From: an uncultured Tessaracoccus sp.
GTDB taxonomy: Bacteria; Actinomycetota; Actinomycetes; Propionibacteriales; Propionibacteriaceae
Assembly (NCBI RefSeq): GCF_943914565.1
Contig: NZ_CALUCN010000013.1
Location: 1 to 64,000 of the forward strand
DNA: 64,000 nt
Direction: 5' to 3'
In this document: piece by piece, positions 17,699 to 25,471 of the stretch
How positions within the stretch are numbered: position 1 is the stretch's first letter
Layout of the letters: each line of letters opens with the position of its first letter
The notes under the pieces: model-generated
Seen by the model: only the letters and a program-made list of their open reading frames with translations
Databases searched by the model: none
What the model was told of the DNA's origin: nothing
Position numbers and translations under genes: made by a program

Positions 17699-17830
17699 TC
17701 AAGCGATGCCGCCGTGGACGGGCTCGCTGGTGGTTCCGTCCCACACGACGGTGGTCTCGCGCTGGTTGGTGATGACTCGGGAGCTGGCGATGCCGTGGCT
17801 GATCCCCAGGGCACGCGGCCGACGGCCATG
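17699..17830 (-). pseudogene. Remnant of a glycerol kinase gene (glpK fragment with internal deletion)
   Basis: Reading the minus strand gives LGISHGIASSR joined to [19 protein letters not shown] then VHGGIA and a stop. These match the intact GlpK of this window at residues ~8-18 ([11 protein letters not shown]) and ~79-102 ([19 protein letters not shown]...), with about 60 residues missing between. The join lies at a short GATG shared by the two parental sites. DNA similarity extends to the glpK start region (~17828), where the frame is also broken. Everything after residue ~102 is absent. Confidence 0.8.
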
Positions 17831-18100
17831 ATGCTGCCCCGCGGTCCATCTGGTTCTTCCGGTCTGTGCTGCAGAGGGAACGGGGACACCGTCGAGGAGG
17901 CAAAAGCCGTAGCAGATCGAGGGTGGACGATCGTGCATCTGATCGGAATTGCCTGAAATGGCGTTCACGATCCGGTGTTGGAACGTGCCTCTATTCTACT
18001 GTGACTAGGCCAGATGGGGTCGCTCAAGGGAGAATGAACGGTCGCTCGACACGCATGAAGTCGGCGATGGGCCCAGGTTGCAGGAAGAAGGGAATTCGTC

Positions 18101-18847
18101 ATGCCCAAACACGTCGGCGTGATCGCGCATCGCGGATTGAATCGTCGGGCGCCGGAGAACACGATGGCTGCATTTCGGGCTGCGGTGGATGCCGGGGTGG
18201 ACTGGATCGAGACTGACGTCGACATCTTGGGCGACGGCACCCCGATCATTTGCCATGATTCGACGTTGGACCGCACGACGAATCGGCGCGGATCGTATGC
18301 GCAGTTGAGCCGCGCTGACCTGGCCACGATCGATGCAGGCAGCTGGTTCTCGACGCAGTACACCGGTGAACCCATGCCCACCCTGTCGCAACTCGTCGAC
18401 TACATGAATGCCACCGGACTCAACGCGAACATCGAGGTCAAGGCGAACGAACGGGGCAAGGCTGCGACCATCCAGCTCGTCGAGGCGGTGGTTGCTGAGC
18501 TGGCGCGGTTGGAGCCGGGGCCACGCGTGATCATCTCCTCGTTCAGCCAGTTGATCCTCCGGTACTTCCTCGAGCTGGCACCGACGATTCCTCGTGCCTG
18601 CTTGTTCGAGACCTGCGCCCTCTACGACGATTGGCGCTCCGTGCTGGAGATTCTCGAATGCTCGTACATCCATCCCGAGGATGCGGGACTCACCGAGGCG
18701 CACGTCGAGCGATTCCTCCACGCCGGGTACGGCGTGAACGTGTGGACGGTCAATGAGGCCGACCGGGTGAATCAGCTGTTCCATTGGGGGGTCACCGGGG
18801 TGTTCAGCGACATCGCTGATTTGCTGCCTCGCCGAGCCATCGGGTGA
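18101..18847 (+). CDS. Glycerophosphodiester phosphodiesterase
   Basis: A 248-residue TIM-barrel enzyme hydrolysing glycerophosphodiesters to glycerol-3-phosphate and an alcohol. Visible motifs are IAHRGLNRRAPENT at the N-terminus, ETDV, CHDSTLDRTT and IEVKAN, giving the His, Glu, Asp and Glu residues used for metal binding and catalysis. There is no signal peptide, so it is a cytoplasmic UgpQ-like form. It precedes an MFS transporter and lies beside the glp genes, so its product can enter GlpABC. Codon use is less GC-biased than neighbours, suggesting later acquisition. Confidence 0.92.
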   Translation: MPKHVGVIAHRGLNRRAPENTMAAFRAAVDAGVDWIETDVDILGDGTPIICHDSTLDRTTNRRGSYAQLSRADLATIDAGSWFSTQYTGEPMPTLSQLVDYMNATGLNANIEVKANERGKAATIQLVEAVVAELARLEPGPRVIISSFSQLILRYFLELAPTIPRACLFETCALYDDWRSVLEILECSYIHPEDAGLTEAHVERFLHAGYGVNVWTVNEADRVNQLFHWGVTGVFSDIADLLPRRAIG

Positions 18848-18870
18848 ACCCGAGACAAAGAGAAGAGAGA

Positions 18871-20220
18871 ATGGAGAGAACCATGGGTACCAACCCCACG
18901 GTGGTGGAGGCCAGTCCGCGTGAATCGAACGTGCCCGTCTTCCTGCGCAAGGGGAGAGTGGGCGGATTCCTGACGGTCGTGATGGCGGGTCAGCTGACCT
19001 ACGCCGCGTTCGAGGCCTTCAAGGGATCCCTCATGCTGCCGATGACGGAGGCGCTGGGGATCGGCATCGACCAGTTCGGCATCCTGATGGGCTGGCTGGG
19101 GATCGCGATGTTCCTCTACGTGCCGGCTGGATGGATCAACAACCGCTTCACCATCCGGTCGATCCTCGTCGCGTGGTGTGCATGGCGTCTGGTCACGATG
19201 TCGGCGCTGTACCTGGTCCCGCATATGCCGTTCAGCGTCATGATCGTGATTGCAGCTTCCTGGGGCGTCTGGGACGCCATCGGCTGGCCGGCCGTGGTCA
19301 ACGGCGTGTCCTTCATGTCCCGGGACGCTGACGCCGAGGGTCGCGGTGTGGCCATGGGCCTGCTGGAATCCATTCGCAGGGCCGTGGAATTCCTCATGAA
19401 CATCGCCATCATCGGGCTCTTGTTCATGTTCAAGGAACACACCCGCACCGTGATGGTGGTGATGGGAACGGTGTACTCGCTGACGCTCATCCCACTCATC
19501 GCCTGCCTGTTCCGCTTCGTGCCCAAGAACGCCGTGGCTGAGCGTGAGGACATGTCGAAGAACCAAGCTGCGCTGGTCGGTCTGGGCAAGGTGCTGGTGA
19601 AACCGCGCGTCTGGCTCGCGGGCCTGGCCGCCCTGTGCGTCTACTGGACCTACGTCAACCTCATCTACTCGTCGGCGCCGTACCTCCAGCTCGTGTTCCA
19701 GGCCTCCGACAGCATGGCTGGGATCTTCGGCGTGTTCAACACCGGACTGGTGGGCGTGCTCGCAGGTCTGGTCTCCGGGGTGATCGCGGATTACGTGTTT
19801 CGTTCGTCGACCATGATGATGGGCGTGTCGCTGTTTGTGAGCGCGATCGGTGCCGGACTCATCTACCTGCTGCCCTCGAGCCGAGGGGCGATGTGGCCCG
19901 CGATCATCCTGTTGTTCGTGATGGCACTGGGCACCTTCATGGGCAAGGCCGTCATCCTGGCGCCCATCGCGGAGTTGCAGCTGCCGGAGGAGATCAACGG
20001 TTCGGCGATGTCGGTCGGCTCCTTCCTTGCCTACGCGTCGATCTTCTGGGCGAACCCGATGACAGCCGGCATCGTGGAAGCGCATCGCGCCAACCCCGAG
20101 GTCGGCTACTCGAAGATCTTCCTCATCACCATCGCGGTGTCCGTGGTCGGCGCAGCATGCGCGTTCACGCTGCAGATGCTCAACCGTCGGTCTCGACGGC
20201 GGGCGGAAGCGCTCGCCTGA
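18871..20220 (+). CDS. MFS transporter, possibly for glycerophosphodiesters or glycerol-3-phosphate
   Basis: About 449 residues with some 12 hydrophobic spans and a charged central loop (after residue ~215), the layout of the major facilitator superfamily. A short N-terminal cytoplasmic tail precedes GFLTVVMAGQL. Two starts are plausible: ATG 18871, used here, and ATG 18883, which has GGAGAG 4 nt upstream. The gene follows the phosphodiesterase by only 23 nt, so they form a unit and the phosphodiester or its product is the likely cargo (inference). Like its partner it has more A/T at third positions than the rest of the window. Confidence 0.82.
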   Translation: MERTMGTNPTVVEASPRESNVPVFLRKGRVGGFLTVVMAGQLTYAAFEAFKGSLMLPMTEALGIGIDQFGILMGWLGIAMFLYVPAGWINNRFTIRSILVAWCAWRLVTMSALYLVPHMPFSVMIVIAASWGVWDAIGWPAVVNGVSFMSRDADAEGRGVAMGLLESIRRAVEFLMNIAIIGLLFMFKEHTRTVMVVMGTVYSLTLIPLIACLFRFVPKNAVAEREDMSKNQAALVGLGKVLVKPRVWLAGLAALCVYWTYVNLIYSSAPYLQLVFQASDSMAGIFGVFNTGLVGVLAGLVSGVIADYVFRSSTMMMGVSLFVSAIGAGLIYLLPSSRGAMWPAIILLFVMALGTFMGKAVILAPIAELQLPEEINGSAMSVGSFLAYASIFWANPMTAGIVEAHRANPEVGYSKIFLITIAVSVVGAACAFTLQMLNRRSRRRAEALA

Positions 20221-20289
20221 ATCGCGCTGTGGTTCACACGATTCGGCGCGGGCTTGGGGTTCGTGGCAAGTCCGCGCCGAATGCCGTCG

Positions 20290-20400
20290 TCGAAGAGGCG
20301 TCAGGGTTCCTCGCCGTCGAGCAAACTGTGGCTGCCGGCGAGCACGGACTGGGCGCGGCCTTCAGCTGCACCGCGGATCGCTGGTCCCTGCTCTGGTGGG
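20290..20400 (+). pseudogene. Decayed 3' end of a lipoprotein gene (copy of the 17252-17629 gene)
   Basis: In frame, AVEQTVAAGEHGLGAAFSCTADRWSLLW parallels the end of the intact lipoprotein (VVDQSTAGDEYALRAASGCTADRWFLLW). The stop TAG has become TGG. Similarity at DNA level rises sharply towards the 3' end and is almost complete through the following hairpin. No start or lipobox is present. Confidence 0.65.
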
Positions 20401-20410
20401 TACAACGACC

Positions 20411-20451
20411 AGTGGCGCCCCGCACACCTGTGTGGTGTGCGGGGCGCCACT
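20411..20451. terminator. Bidirectional terminator between the MFS/remnant and glpK
   Basis: Perfect 18-bp stem AGTGGCGCCCCGCACACC (20411-20428) / its complement (20434-20451), loop TGTGT. It lies between converging transcription units and should stop both. It is the intact version of the 17647-17675 hairpin. Confidence 0.85.
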
Positions 20452-20475
20452 GGGTCGAGGGACGTCAGCGGGGGC

Positions 20476-21996
20476 TCACTGCACGTCGTCGTCCACCCAG
20501 TCGAACGTGCGGGTGACGGCCTTCTTCCACAGGCGGTACTGACGGTCGCGTTCCTCGGCGTCCATCTGGGGCTTCCAGCGCTTGTCCTCGGCCCAGTTGT
20601 CGATGACGTCCTGCTCGCCCTTCCAGAAGCCGACCGCGATGCCGGCGGCGTAGGCCGCGCCGAGCGCGGTGGTCTCGGCCACCTGCGGACGCACGACGTC
20701 GACGTCGAGCTGGTCGGCCTGGAACTGCATGAGCAGGTCGTTGGCGGTCATGCCACCGTCGACCTTGAGCTCGGCGAGCTGCACGCCCGAGTCGGCCTCC
20801 ATGGCGTCCAGCACCTCGCGGGTCTGGAAGGCGGTGGCCTCGAGGACCGCGCGCGCGATGTGCCCGCGGTTGACGTAGCGGGTGAGGCCGACGATCGCGC
20901 CGCGGGCGTCGGAGCGCCAGTACGGGGCGAACAGGCCGGAGAACGCCGGCACGAAGTACGCACCGCCGTTGTCCTCGACCGTCTCGGCGAGCGACTCGAC
21001 CTCGGGGGCGGAGTCGAACATCCGCAGGTTGTCGCGCAGCCACTGCACCAGGGAGCCCGTGACGGCGATCGAACCCTCGAGCGCGTAGACGGCGTCCTGG
21101 TCACCGATCTTGTAGCAGACGGTGGTGAGCAGGCCGTTCTCGCTCGGGACGGGCTCGGTGCCGGTGTTCATGAGCATGAAGTTGCCGGTGCCGTAGGTGT
21201 TCTTCGCCATGCCCTTCTCGAAGCAGGCCTGACCGAACGTCGCGGCCTGCTGGTCGCCCAGGATGCCCGCGATCGGGGTGTCGATGAGGAGGCCCTGCTT
21301 GCGGCCCAGCCCGTAGACCTCCGCCGACGACTTGATCTCCGGCAGCATGGACATCGGGATTCCCATGTCCTTGCAGATCTCCGGGTCCCACTGCAGCGTC
21401 TTCACGTCCATGAGCAGCGTGCGCGAGGCGTTGGTCACGTCGGTGACGTGGACGCCGCCGTTGGTGCCGCCGGTCATGTTCCACAGCAGCCAGGTGTCCA
21501 TCGTGCCCATGACGAGGTCGCCGGCCTCGGCGCGCTCACGCGTGCCCTCGACGTTGTCCAGGATCCACTTCACCTTCGGCCCGCAGAAGTACGTCGCCAG
21601 CGGCAGCCCGGTGCGGGCCTTGTACTTGTTCTGGCCCTCGTCGCCGCCGAGCTCGGTGACGATCTTGTCGGTGCGGGTGTCCTGCCACACGATCGCGTTG
21701 TAGACCGGCTCACCCGTCGTCCTGTCCCACACGACGGTGGTCTCGCGCTGGTTGGTGATGCCGACGGCCGCGATCTCGTGGCGGTTGATCTGGCCCTTGC
21801 CGAGCGCGATGCCGACGACCTCGCGCACGTTCTCCCAGACCTCGTTCGGGTCGTGCTCCACCCACCCCGCGCGGGGGAAGATCTGCTCGTGCTCCTTCTG
21901 GCCGGTGGCGACGATCTGGCCGCCGTGGTCGAAGAGGATGGCTCGGGAGCTGGTGGTGCCCTGGTCGATCGCCAGGACGTATTTCTTCTCGGTCAT
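20476..21996 (-). CDS. glpK: Glycerol kinase
   Basis: A 506-residue FGGY-family kinase phosphorylating glycerol to sn-glycerol-3-phosphate. It starts [18 protein letters not shown], with the phosphate-binding DQGTTSSR loop, and contains [23 protein letters not shown] and the C-terminal adenosine motif in [10 protein letters not shown]. Length is standard. The ATG at 21996 has AGGAG upstream; longer in-frame extension is not needed. It is 34 nt downstream of glpF and forms the end of the glp group. A fragment of the same gene lies at 17699-17830. Confidence 0.97.
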   Translation of the reverse strand: MTEKKYVLAIDQGTTSSRAILFDHGGQIVATGQKEHEQIFPRAGWVEHDPNEVWENVREVVGIALGKGQINRHEIAAVGITNQRETTVVWDRTTGEPVYNAIVWQDTRTDKIVTELGGDEGQNKYKARTGLPLATYFCGPKVKWILDNVEGTRERAEAGDLVMGTMDTWLLWNMTGGTNGGVHVTDVTNASRTLLMDVKTLQWDPEICKDMGIPMSMLPEIKSSAEVYGLGRKQGLLIDTPIAGILGDQQAATFGQACFEKGMAKNTYGTGNFMLMNTGTEPVPSENGLLTTVCYKIGDQDAVYALEGSIAVTGSLVQWLRDNLRMFDSAPEVESLAETVEDNGGAYFVPAFSGLFAPYWRSDARGAIVGLTRYVNRGHIARAVLEATAFQTREVLDAMEADSGVQLAELKVDGGMTANDLLMQFQADQLDVDVVRPQVAETTALGAAYAAGIAVGFWKGEQDVIDNWAEDKRWKPQMDAEERDRQYRLWKKAVTRTFDWVDDDVQ

Positions 21997-22030
21997 GGTT
22001 GTCACTCCTGTGTGTCGAATGCGGATGCGG

Positions 22031-22798
22031 TCAGAGCAGTACCAGCGACGCGGCGCCGGCGAGCGCGCCACCGACCATGGGGCCCACGATCGGGACCCAA
22101 GCGTAGCCCCAGTCCGAGTCGCCCTTGCCCCGGATCGGCACCATCGCGTGGGCGAGGCGCGGCCCGAAGTCACGGACGGGGTTGATGGCGTACCCGGTGG
22201 GGCCGCCGAGGCCGATGCCGATCACGACGATCAGCAGCGCCACGCCGAAGGCGCCGAGCCAGCCCAGGTTGGCAGGGCCGCCCATCATCGAGCCGCTGTG
22301 CTCGGTGTACTTGCCAGCCGCGACGATCACGAAGACCAGCACGAACGTCGCGATGGTCTCGGTGACGAAGTTCCACCACGGGCTGCGGATCTCCGGGGCG
22401 GTCGCGAAGCACCAGAGCTTCTTGTCGGAGCTCTCCTCCTCGTCGAAGTGTTGTTTGTAGGCGAGCCACGCGAGCACGCCGCCGATCACCGAGCCGATGA
22501 CCTGCCCCAGGATGTAGGCCAGCACCTGGGCGGCGGTGTAGCTCACGCCCGAGATGAGCAGGCCGATGGTCACCGCGGGGTTCAGGTGGCCGCCCGACTT
22601 GTAGGCGACGAGCACACCCATCATCACTGCGAGACCCCAGCCCCAGTTCACGAAGAGGAAGCCGGAGTCCTTGCCCTTGGACTTGGTGAGCAGGTTCGAG
22701 GCGACGGTACCCACACCGAGGAGCAGCAGGGTCGCCGTGCCGAGAAGCTCTGAGAGGAAAATACTCATGAAATCCATGTGTTGCTCCATGTTCGACAT
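22031..22798 (-). CDS. glpF: Glycerol facilitator, aquaporin family
   Basis: A 255-residue MIP channel with six spans and two half-helix motifs: HLNPAV near residue 72 and AINPVRD near residue 205, where the Asp after Arg marks glycerol-conducting members. The second motif is NPV rather than the usual NPA. ATG 22798 is preceded by AGGA. It is followed by glpK, so uptake and phosphorylation are coupled. Its upstream side has two strong hairpins separating it from glpC. Confidence 0.93.
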   Translation of the reverse strand: MSNMEQHMDFMSIFLSELLGTATLLLLGVGTVASNLLTKSKGKDSGFLFVNWGWGLAVMMGVLVAYKSGGHLNPAVTIGLLISGVSYTAAQVLAYILGQVIGSVIGGVLAWLAYKQHFDEEESSDKKLWCFATAPEIRSPWWNFVTETIATFVLVFVIVAAGKYTEHSGSMMGGPANLGWLGAFGVALLIVVIGIGLGGPTGYAINPVRDFGPRLAHAMVPIRGKGDSDWGYAWVPIVGPMVGGALAGAASLVLL

Positions 22799-22885
22799 CG
22801 TTGTCCTCGCGGACGAGGTTGTCCGCGACACCAGAGATCAGACAACCACCTCGAGGGTGGTGCGCGCCTGATCCTGAACCTTGGT

Positions 22886-22929
22886 GCACGCTCGCCTGCA
22901 CGGATGAGCATCAGTGCAGGCGAGCGTGC
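22886..22929. terminator. Strong hairpin between glpC and glpF
   Basis: Perfect 16-bp stem GCACGCTCGCCTGCAC / GTGCAGGCGAGCGTGC with a 12-nt loop, about 90 nt before glpF on the minus strand. It probably terminates or processes the glpABC transcript; a separate glpFK promoter would then be needed. Confidence 0.65.
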
Positions 22930-22940
22930 GTGGAAGCGCG

Positions 22941-22975
22941 ACGGCCGCCGCCCCGGACGTGGGGGCGACGGCCGT
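22941..22975. terminator. Second hairpin after glpC
   Basis: 14-bp stem (22941-22954 with 22962-22975) with one mismatch and a 7-nt loop, starting 25 nt after the glpC stop on the minus strand. Confidence 0.55.
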
Positions 22976-23000
22976 TCGGGTCGTGCGAGGCGTCATCGGC

Positions 23001-24248
23001 TCAGTGCGCGAGACCCAGCGCCTTGTGGACGAGGACGATCGGGTGGACGTTGGGCACGCCCGTGTTGCGCTCGATCTGCCAGCGGCACGTCTCGGTGTCG
23101 CAGGCGGCAAGCCCCTCCTCGTACCGGTTCACGTGGTCGAAGACCGGTTTGCCGACCTTGCGGGCCACCTCGTTCTTCTCCTTCTTCAGGGCGTAGGTGC
23201 CGGCCATGCCGCAGCAGGTGGCGTTGGAGTCCTTCACCTTCAGCCCCGGGATGAGCCGCAGCAGGTCGGAGGCGGGCATGCCCATGCCCTGGCTGCGCGA
23301 CTGGCACGGCTGGTGGTACGGCAGCGTCATCTCGACGGGGGCGAAGTCGAACTCGATCTCTCCGGCCTCGTAGCGCTCCATGAGGAACTCCGAGATGTCG
23401 TAGGAGCGTACGCTCACGTCGTCGAGCACCGGGTCCTGGATGCCCAGGTAGTGCGACGCCTCGTGCTTCAGCATGCCGACGCACGAGCCCGCCGTCGAGA
23501 TCACGGGCAGGTCCTTCCCCTCCGCGGCGAGCGCGCGGGCGAGCGCGAGCACGGATTTCGTCGCCTGGTCGAACAGGCCGTTGCTCTGCGCCGCGAGTCC
23601 GCAGCAGCCCTGCTTCGGCACGAGCACCTCGTAGCCCAGGTGCTCCATCACCTCGATCGCGCACTTCGCGGCCTCCACCTCGAAGTACCCGCCGGCGCAG
23701 CCGTGGAAGTACACGACGGTGCCCTTGGTGGGCCGGGTGGTGGGCTTCTCGCGCTTCCTCAACCAGCCGTGGAGCGACTGCGACTGCGCGGGTGGCATGG
23801 GGGCGTCGGCCGAGACACCGAACGTCGCCTCCATGACCTTCCGGATGGGCCGGTTCCCGAGCGCGGCGTTCGCGATCGGCGCGAACGGAGTCATCATCTT
23901 GCCCATGAGCGTCGTCTGCGTCAGCAGTCGGTCACGCACCGGGCCGCCCTGCTCCGCACGTCGCACGGCCTTGGCGAGCGAGATGATCTCGGAGACCTGC
24001 ACGCCCTGCGGGCACACGACCGTGCACGTGCCGCAGCTCGAGCACCAGTCGATCGAGTCGTCGACCGAGTCGCCGCCTCGGTAACGCTCGCCCTGCGGGC
24101 CCGAGTACTTCGGGCCGGCGAACAGCGGCGTCACGCCCTGGACGGGGCAGGCCGTCTCGCAGATGGTGCACTTCACGCAATGGTCCAGGCTGACCCGGCG
24201 CCTCTCGGTGTCGAGGCGCTCCCGCAGCTTGTCTGCCTTGGCGTTCAC
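23001..24248 (-). CDS. glpC: Anaerobic glycerol-3-phosphate dehydrogenase subunit C
   Basis: A 415-residue iron-sulfur subunit that anchors GlpAB to the membrane and passes electrons to quinone. Two ferredoxin-type clusters are visible (Cys24/27/30/34 and Cys69/72/75/79). Two Cys-rich CCG domains follow (FHGCAGG with CCGLAAQ, and HQPC with CCGMAG). GTG 24248 overlaps the glpB stop (GTGA) and has GGAGGG upstream, so glpA-glpB-glpC are translationally chained. Confidence 0.93.
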   Translation of the reverse strand: MNAKADKLRERLDTERRRVSLDHCVKCTICETACPVQGVTPLFAGPKYSGPQGERYRGGDSVDDSIDWCSSCGTCTVVCPQGVQVSEIISLAKAVRRAEQGGPVRDRLLTQTTLMGKMMTPFAPIANAALGNRPIRKVMEATFGVSADAPMPPAQSQSLHGWLRKREKPTTRPTKGTVVYFHGCAGGYFEVEAAKCAIEVMEHLGYEVLVPKQGCCGLAAQSNGLFDQATKSVLALARALAAEGKDLPVISTAGSCVGMLKHEASHYLGIQDPVLDDVSVRSYDISEFLMERYEAGEIEFDFAPVEMTLPYHQPCQSRSQGMGMPASDLLRLIPGLKVKDSNATCCGMAGTYALKKEKNEVARKVGKPVFDHVNRYEEGLAACDTETCRWQIERNTGVPNVHPIVLVHKALGLAH

Positions 24249-25471
24249 AGGCTTCCCTCCAGAATTGCGTCCGCGGCGCGAACCGCGCTGGCGACGGCGA
24301 TTCCGTCGCCCGACTTCTCGTGAGCCCGCTGGGCTCCGGCCAGGATGCCCCCGGCCACGTGCAGGTTGTCGAACACCGGCCGCTCGTCCGCGACGGGCCG
24401 CATCCGATCGTCTGCGCGGACACCGACCTCGAACAGCGGCTGCGGCGCCACGGGGTCGCGGTGCACGAGACCCTCCACGCGGTCGGCGGTGAGCGGCAGC
24501 CCGAAGACGCGCTCGTCGATCGCACCGTGGGAGTCCACCCGGAGCGCGCCCGACTCGAACCCGCCGGGGGCGTGCACCACGGCGTCGCAGGCGATGGTGC
24601 GGGTCCGGCCCGCGGACGCGACGACCACCCCGGTCACGCGGTCACCGTCGGCCTCGTACCCGGTGACGAACGACCCCTGGATGTGCCGCGCGCCCAGTTC
24701 CCTGGCGCGCGCCAGCAGCGCCTCGCCGAGCCGCAGCCCGGGGATGTTCGGCGGCTGCATCGACACCTCGGCCACGGGCCTGGCGACGCGCTGCCGGAAC
24801 CTGGCCCACAGGCCGCGATCGTTGCGGCCGACGACGCCCGGGACGAGCACGACGTCGGCGTCCCCGGCGGCAGCCGCGACCTGTTGCGCGAAGCGGTCCA
24901 GCGCCGCGGGGTCGTCGAGTGCGTTGGCGAAGTGCACCGTCGTCGGGTCCTCCTCGCCCGGGCGCGGCTCGAACGAGATCCACGACGAGGTGGCGCGCAG
25001 GTGCCGTCCGTCCACCTCGGTGCGGTCCAGGTTGCCCGCCAGCAGATCGGCGGGGAAGTCCTTCAGCTGCCGGACGCCCACGACGGCGAACGACGTGGCC
25101 CGACGCGCGTCGGCGCCCGCCAGCGACGGCGGCGCGAGCAGTGTGGGGCGCAGGGCGCCGACGGCCGTCGGCAGCAGGAGGTTCGTCTCGAGATCGCCCT
25201 CGAGGTCGACGAGCTCGCGCAGCCAACGCAGCGATCCCCGCACGTGGTCGGCGTCGAGCGTGCGGTACGGGTGCCCGTCGGGCAGCGCGTCGAACGCGTC
25301 GAAGGGACGTTCGACCCGCCCGTCGAGCTGGCCGAGCACGTCGATCGTGCCCTGTGAGAGGACCATGCCCCCCACGCCCTTGGCGACGACGGTCACCGTC
25401 CTGCCTGCATCCAGCAGCCTGTTGGCGGCGACGAGTCCGGCCAGCCCCGCGCCGATGACGACGGTCCTCAC
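24245..25471 (-). CDS. glpB: Anaerobic glycerol-3-phosphate dehydrogenase subunit B
   Basis: A 408-residue flavoprotein beginning VRTVVIGAGLAGLVAANRLL, a GxGxxG dinucleotide-binding loop, with a C-terminal GGILAGAQRAHEKSGDGIAVASA segment that usually closes the FAD site. It partners GlpA and GlpC. GTG 25471 overlaps the glpA stop by GTGA and has GGAGG at good spacing. A much longer open frame continues upstream antisense-like and is not real. Confidence 0.9.
   Translation of the reverse strand: MRTVVIGAGLAGLVAANRLLDAGRTVTVVAKGVGGMVLSQGTIDVLGQLDGRVERPFDAFDALPDGHPYRTLDADHVRGSLRWLRELVDLEGDLETNLLLPTAVGALRPTLLAPPSLAGADARRATSFAVVGVRQLKDFPADLLAGNLDRTEVDGRHLRATSSWISFEPRPGEEDPTTVHFANALDDPAALDRFAQQVAAAAGDADVVLVPGVVGRNDRGLWARFRQRVARPVAEVSMQPPNIPGLRLGEALLARARELGARHIQGSFVTGYEADGDRVTGVVVASAGRTRTIACDAVVHAPGGFESGALRVDSHGAIDERVFGLPLTADRVEGLVHRDPVAPQPLFEVGVRADDRMRPVADERPVFDNLHVAGGILAGAQRAHEKSGDGIAVASAVRAADAILEGSL

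Larger units (their letters stand above)
17630..18100. other. Non-coding interval with terminator and glpK remnant
   Basis: This 470-nt interval between the lipoprotein and the glycerophosphodiesterase holds a truncated terminator (17647-17675) and a decayed fragment of glpK on the minus strand (17699-~17830). The next ~270 nt are less GC-rich and non-coding, with several AT-rich hexamers (for example TATTCT at 17992) that could include the promoter of the next gene. Confidence 0.7.

Noticed and set aside
17699..17830. Trans-acting antisense RNA against glpK
   Set aside because: The fragment is in the same orientation as glpK, so any minus-strand transcript would be sense. A plus-strand read-through RNA could pair with glpK mRNA, but a terminator precedes it and nothing else supports a regulatory RNA.
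17580..20460. Composite transposon carrying the phosphodiesterase and MFS genes
   Set aside because: The flanking duplications are fragments of neighbouring genes and a terminator in direct orientation. There is no transposase and no terminal inverted repeat.
20254..22185. A 643-codon plus-strand open frame opposite glpK
   Set aside because: Antisense shadow of glpK. Its first part only reads through the lipoprotein remnant and terminator.
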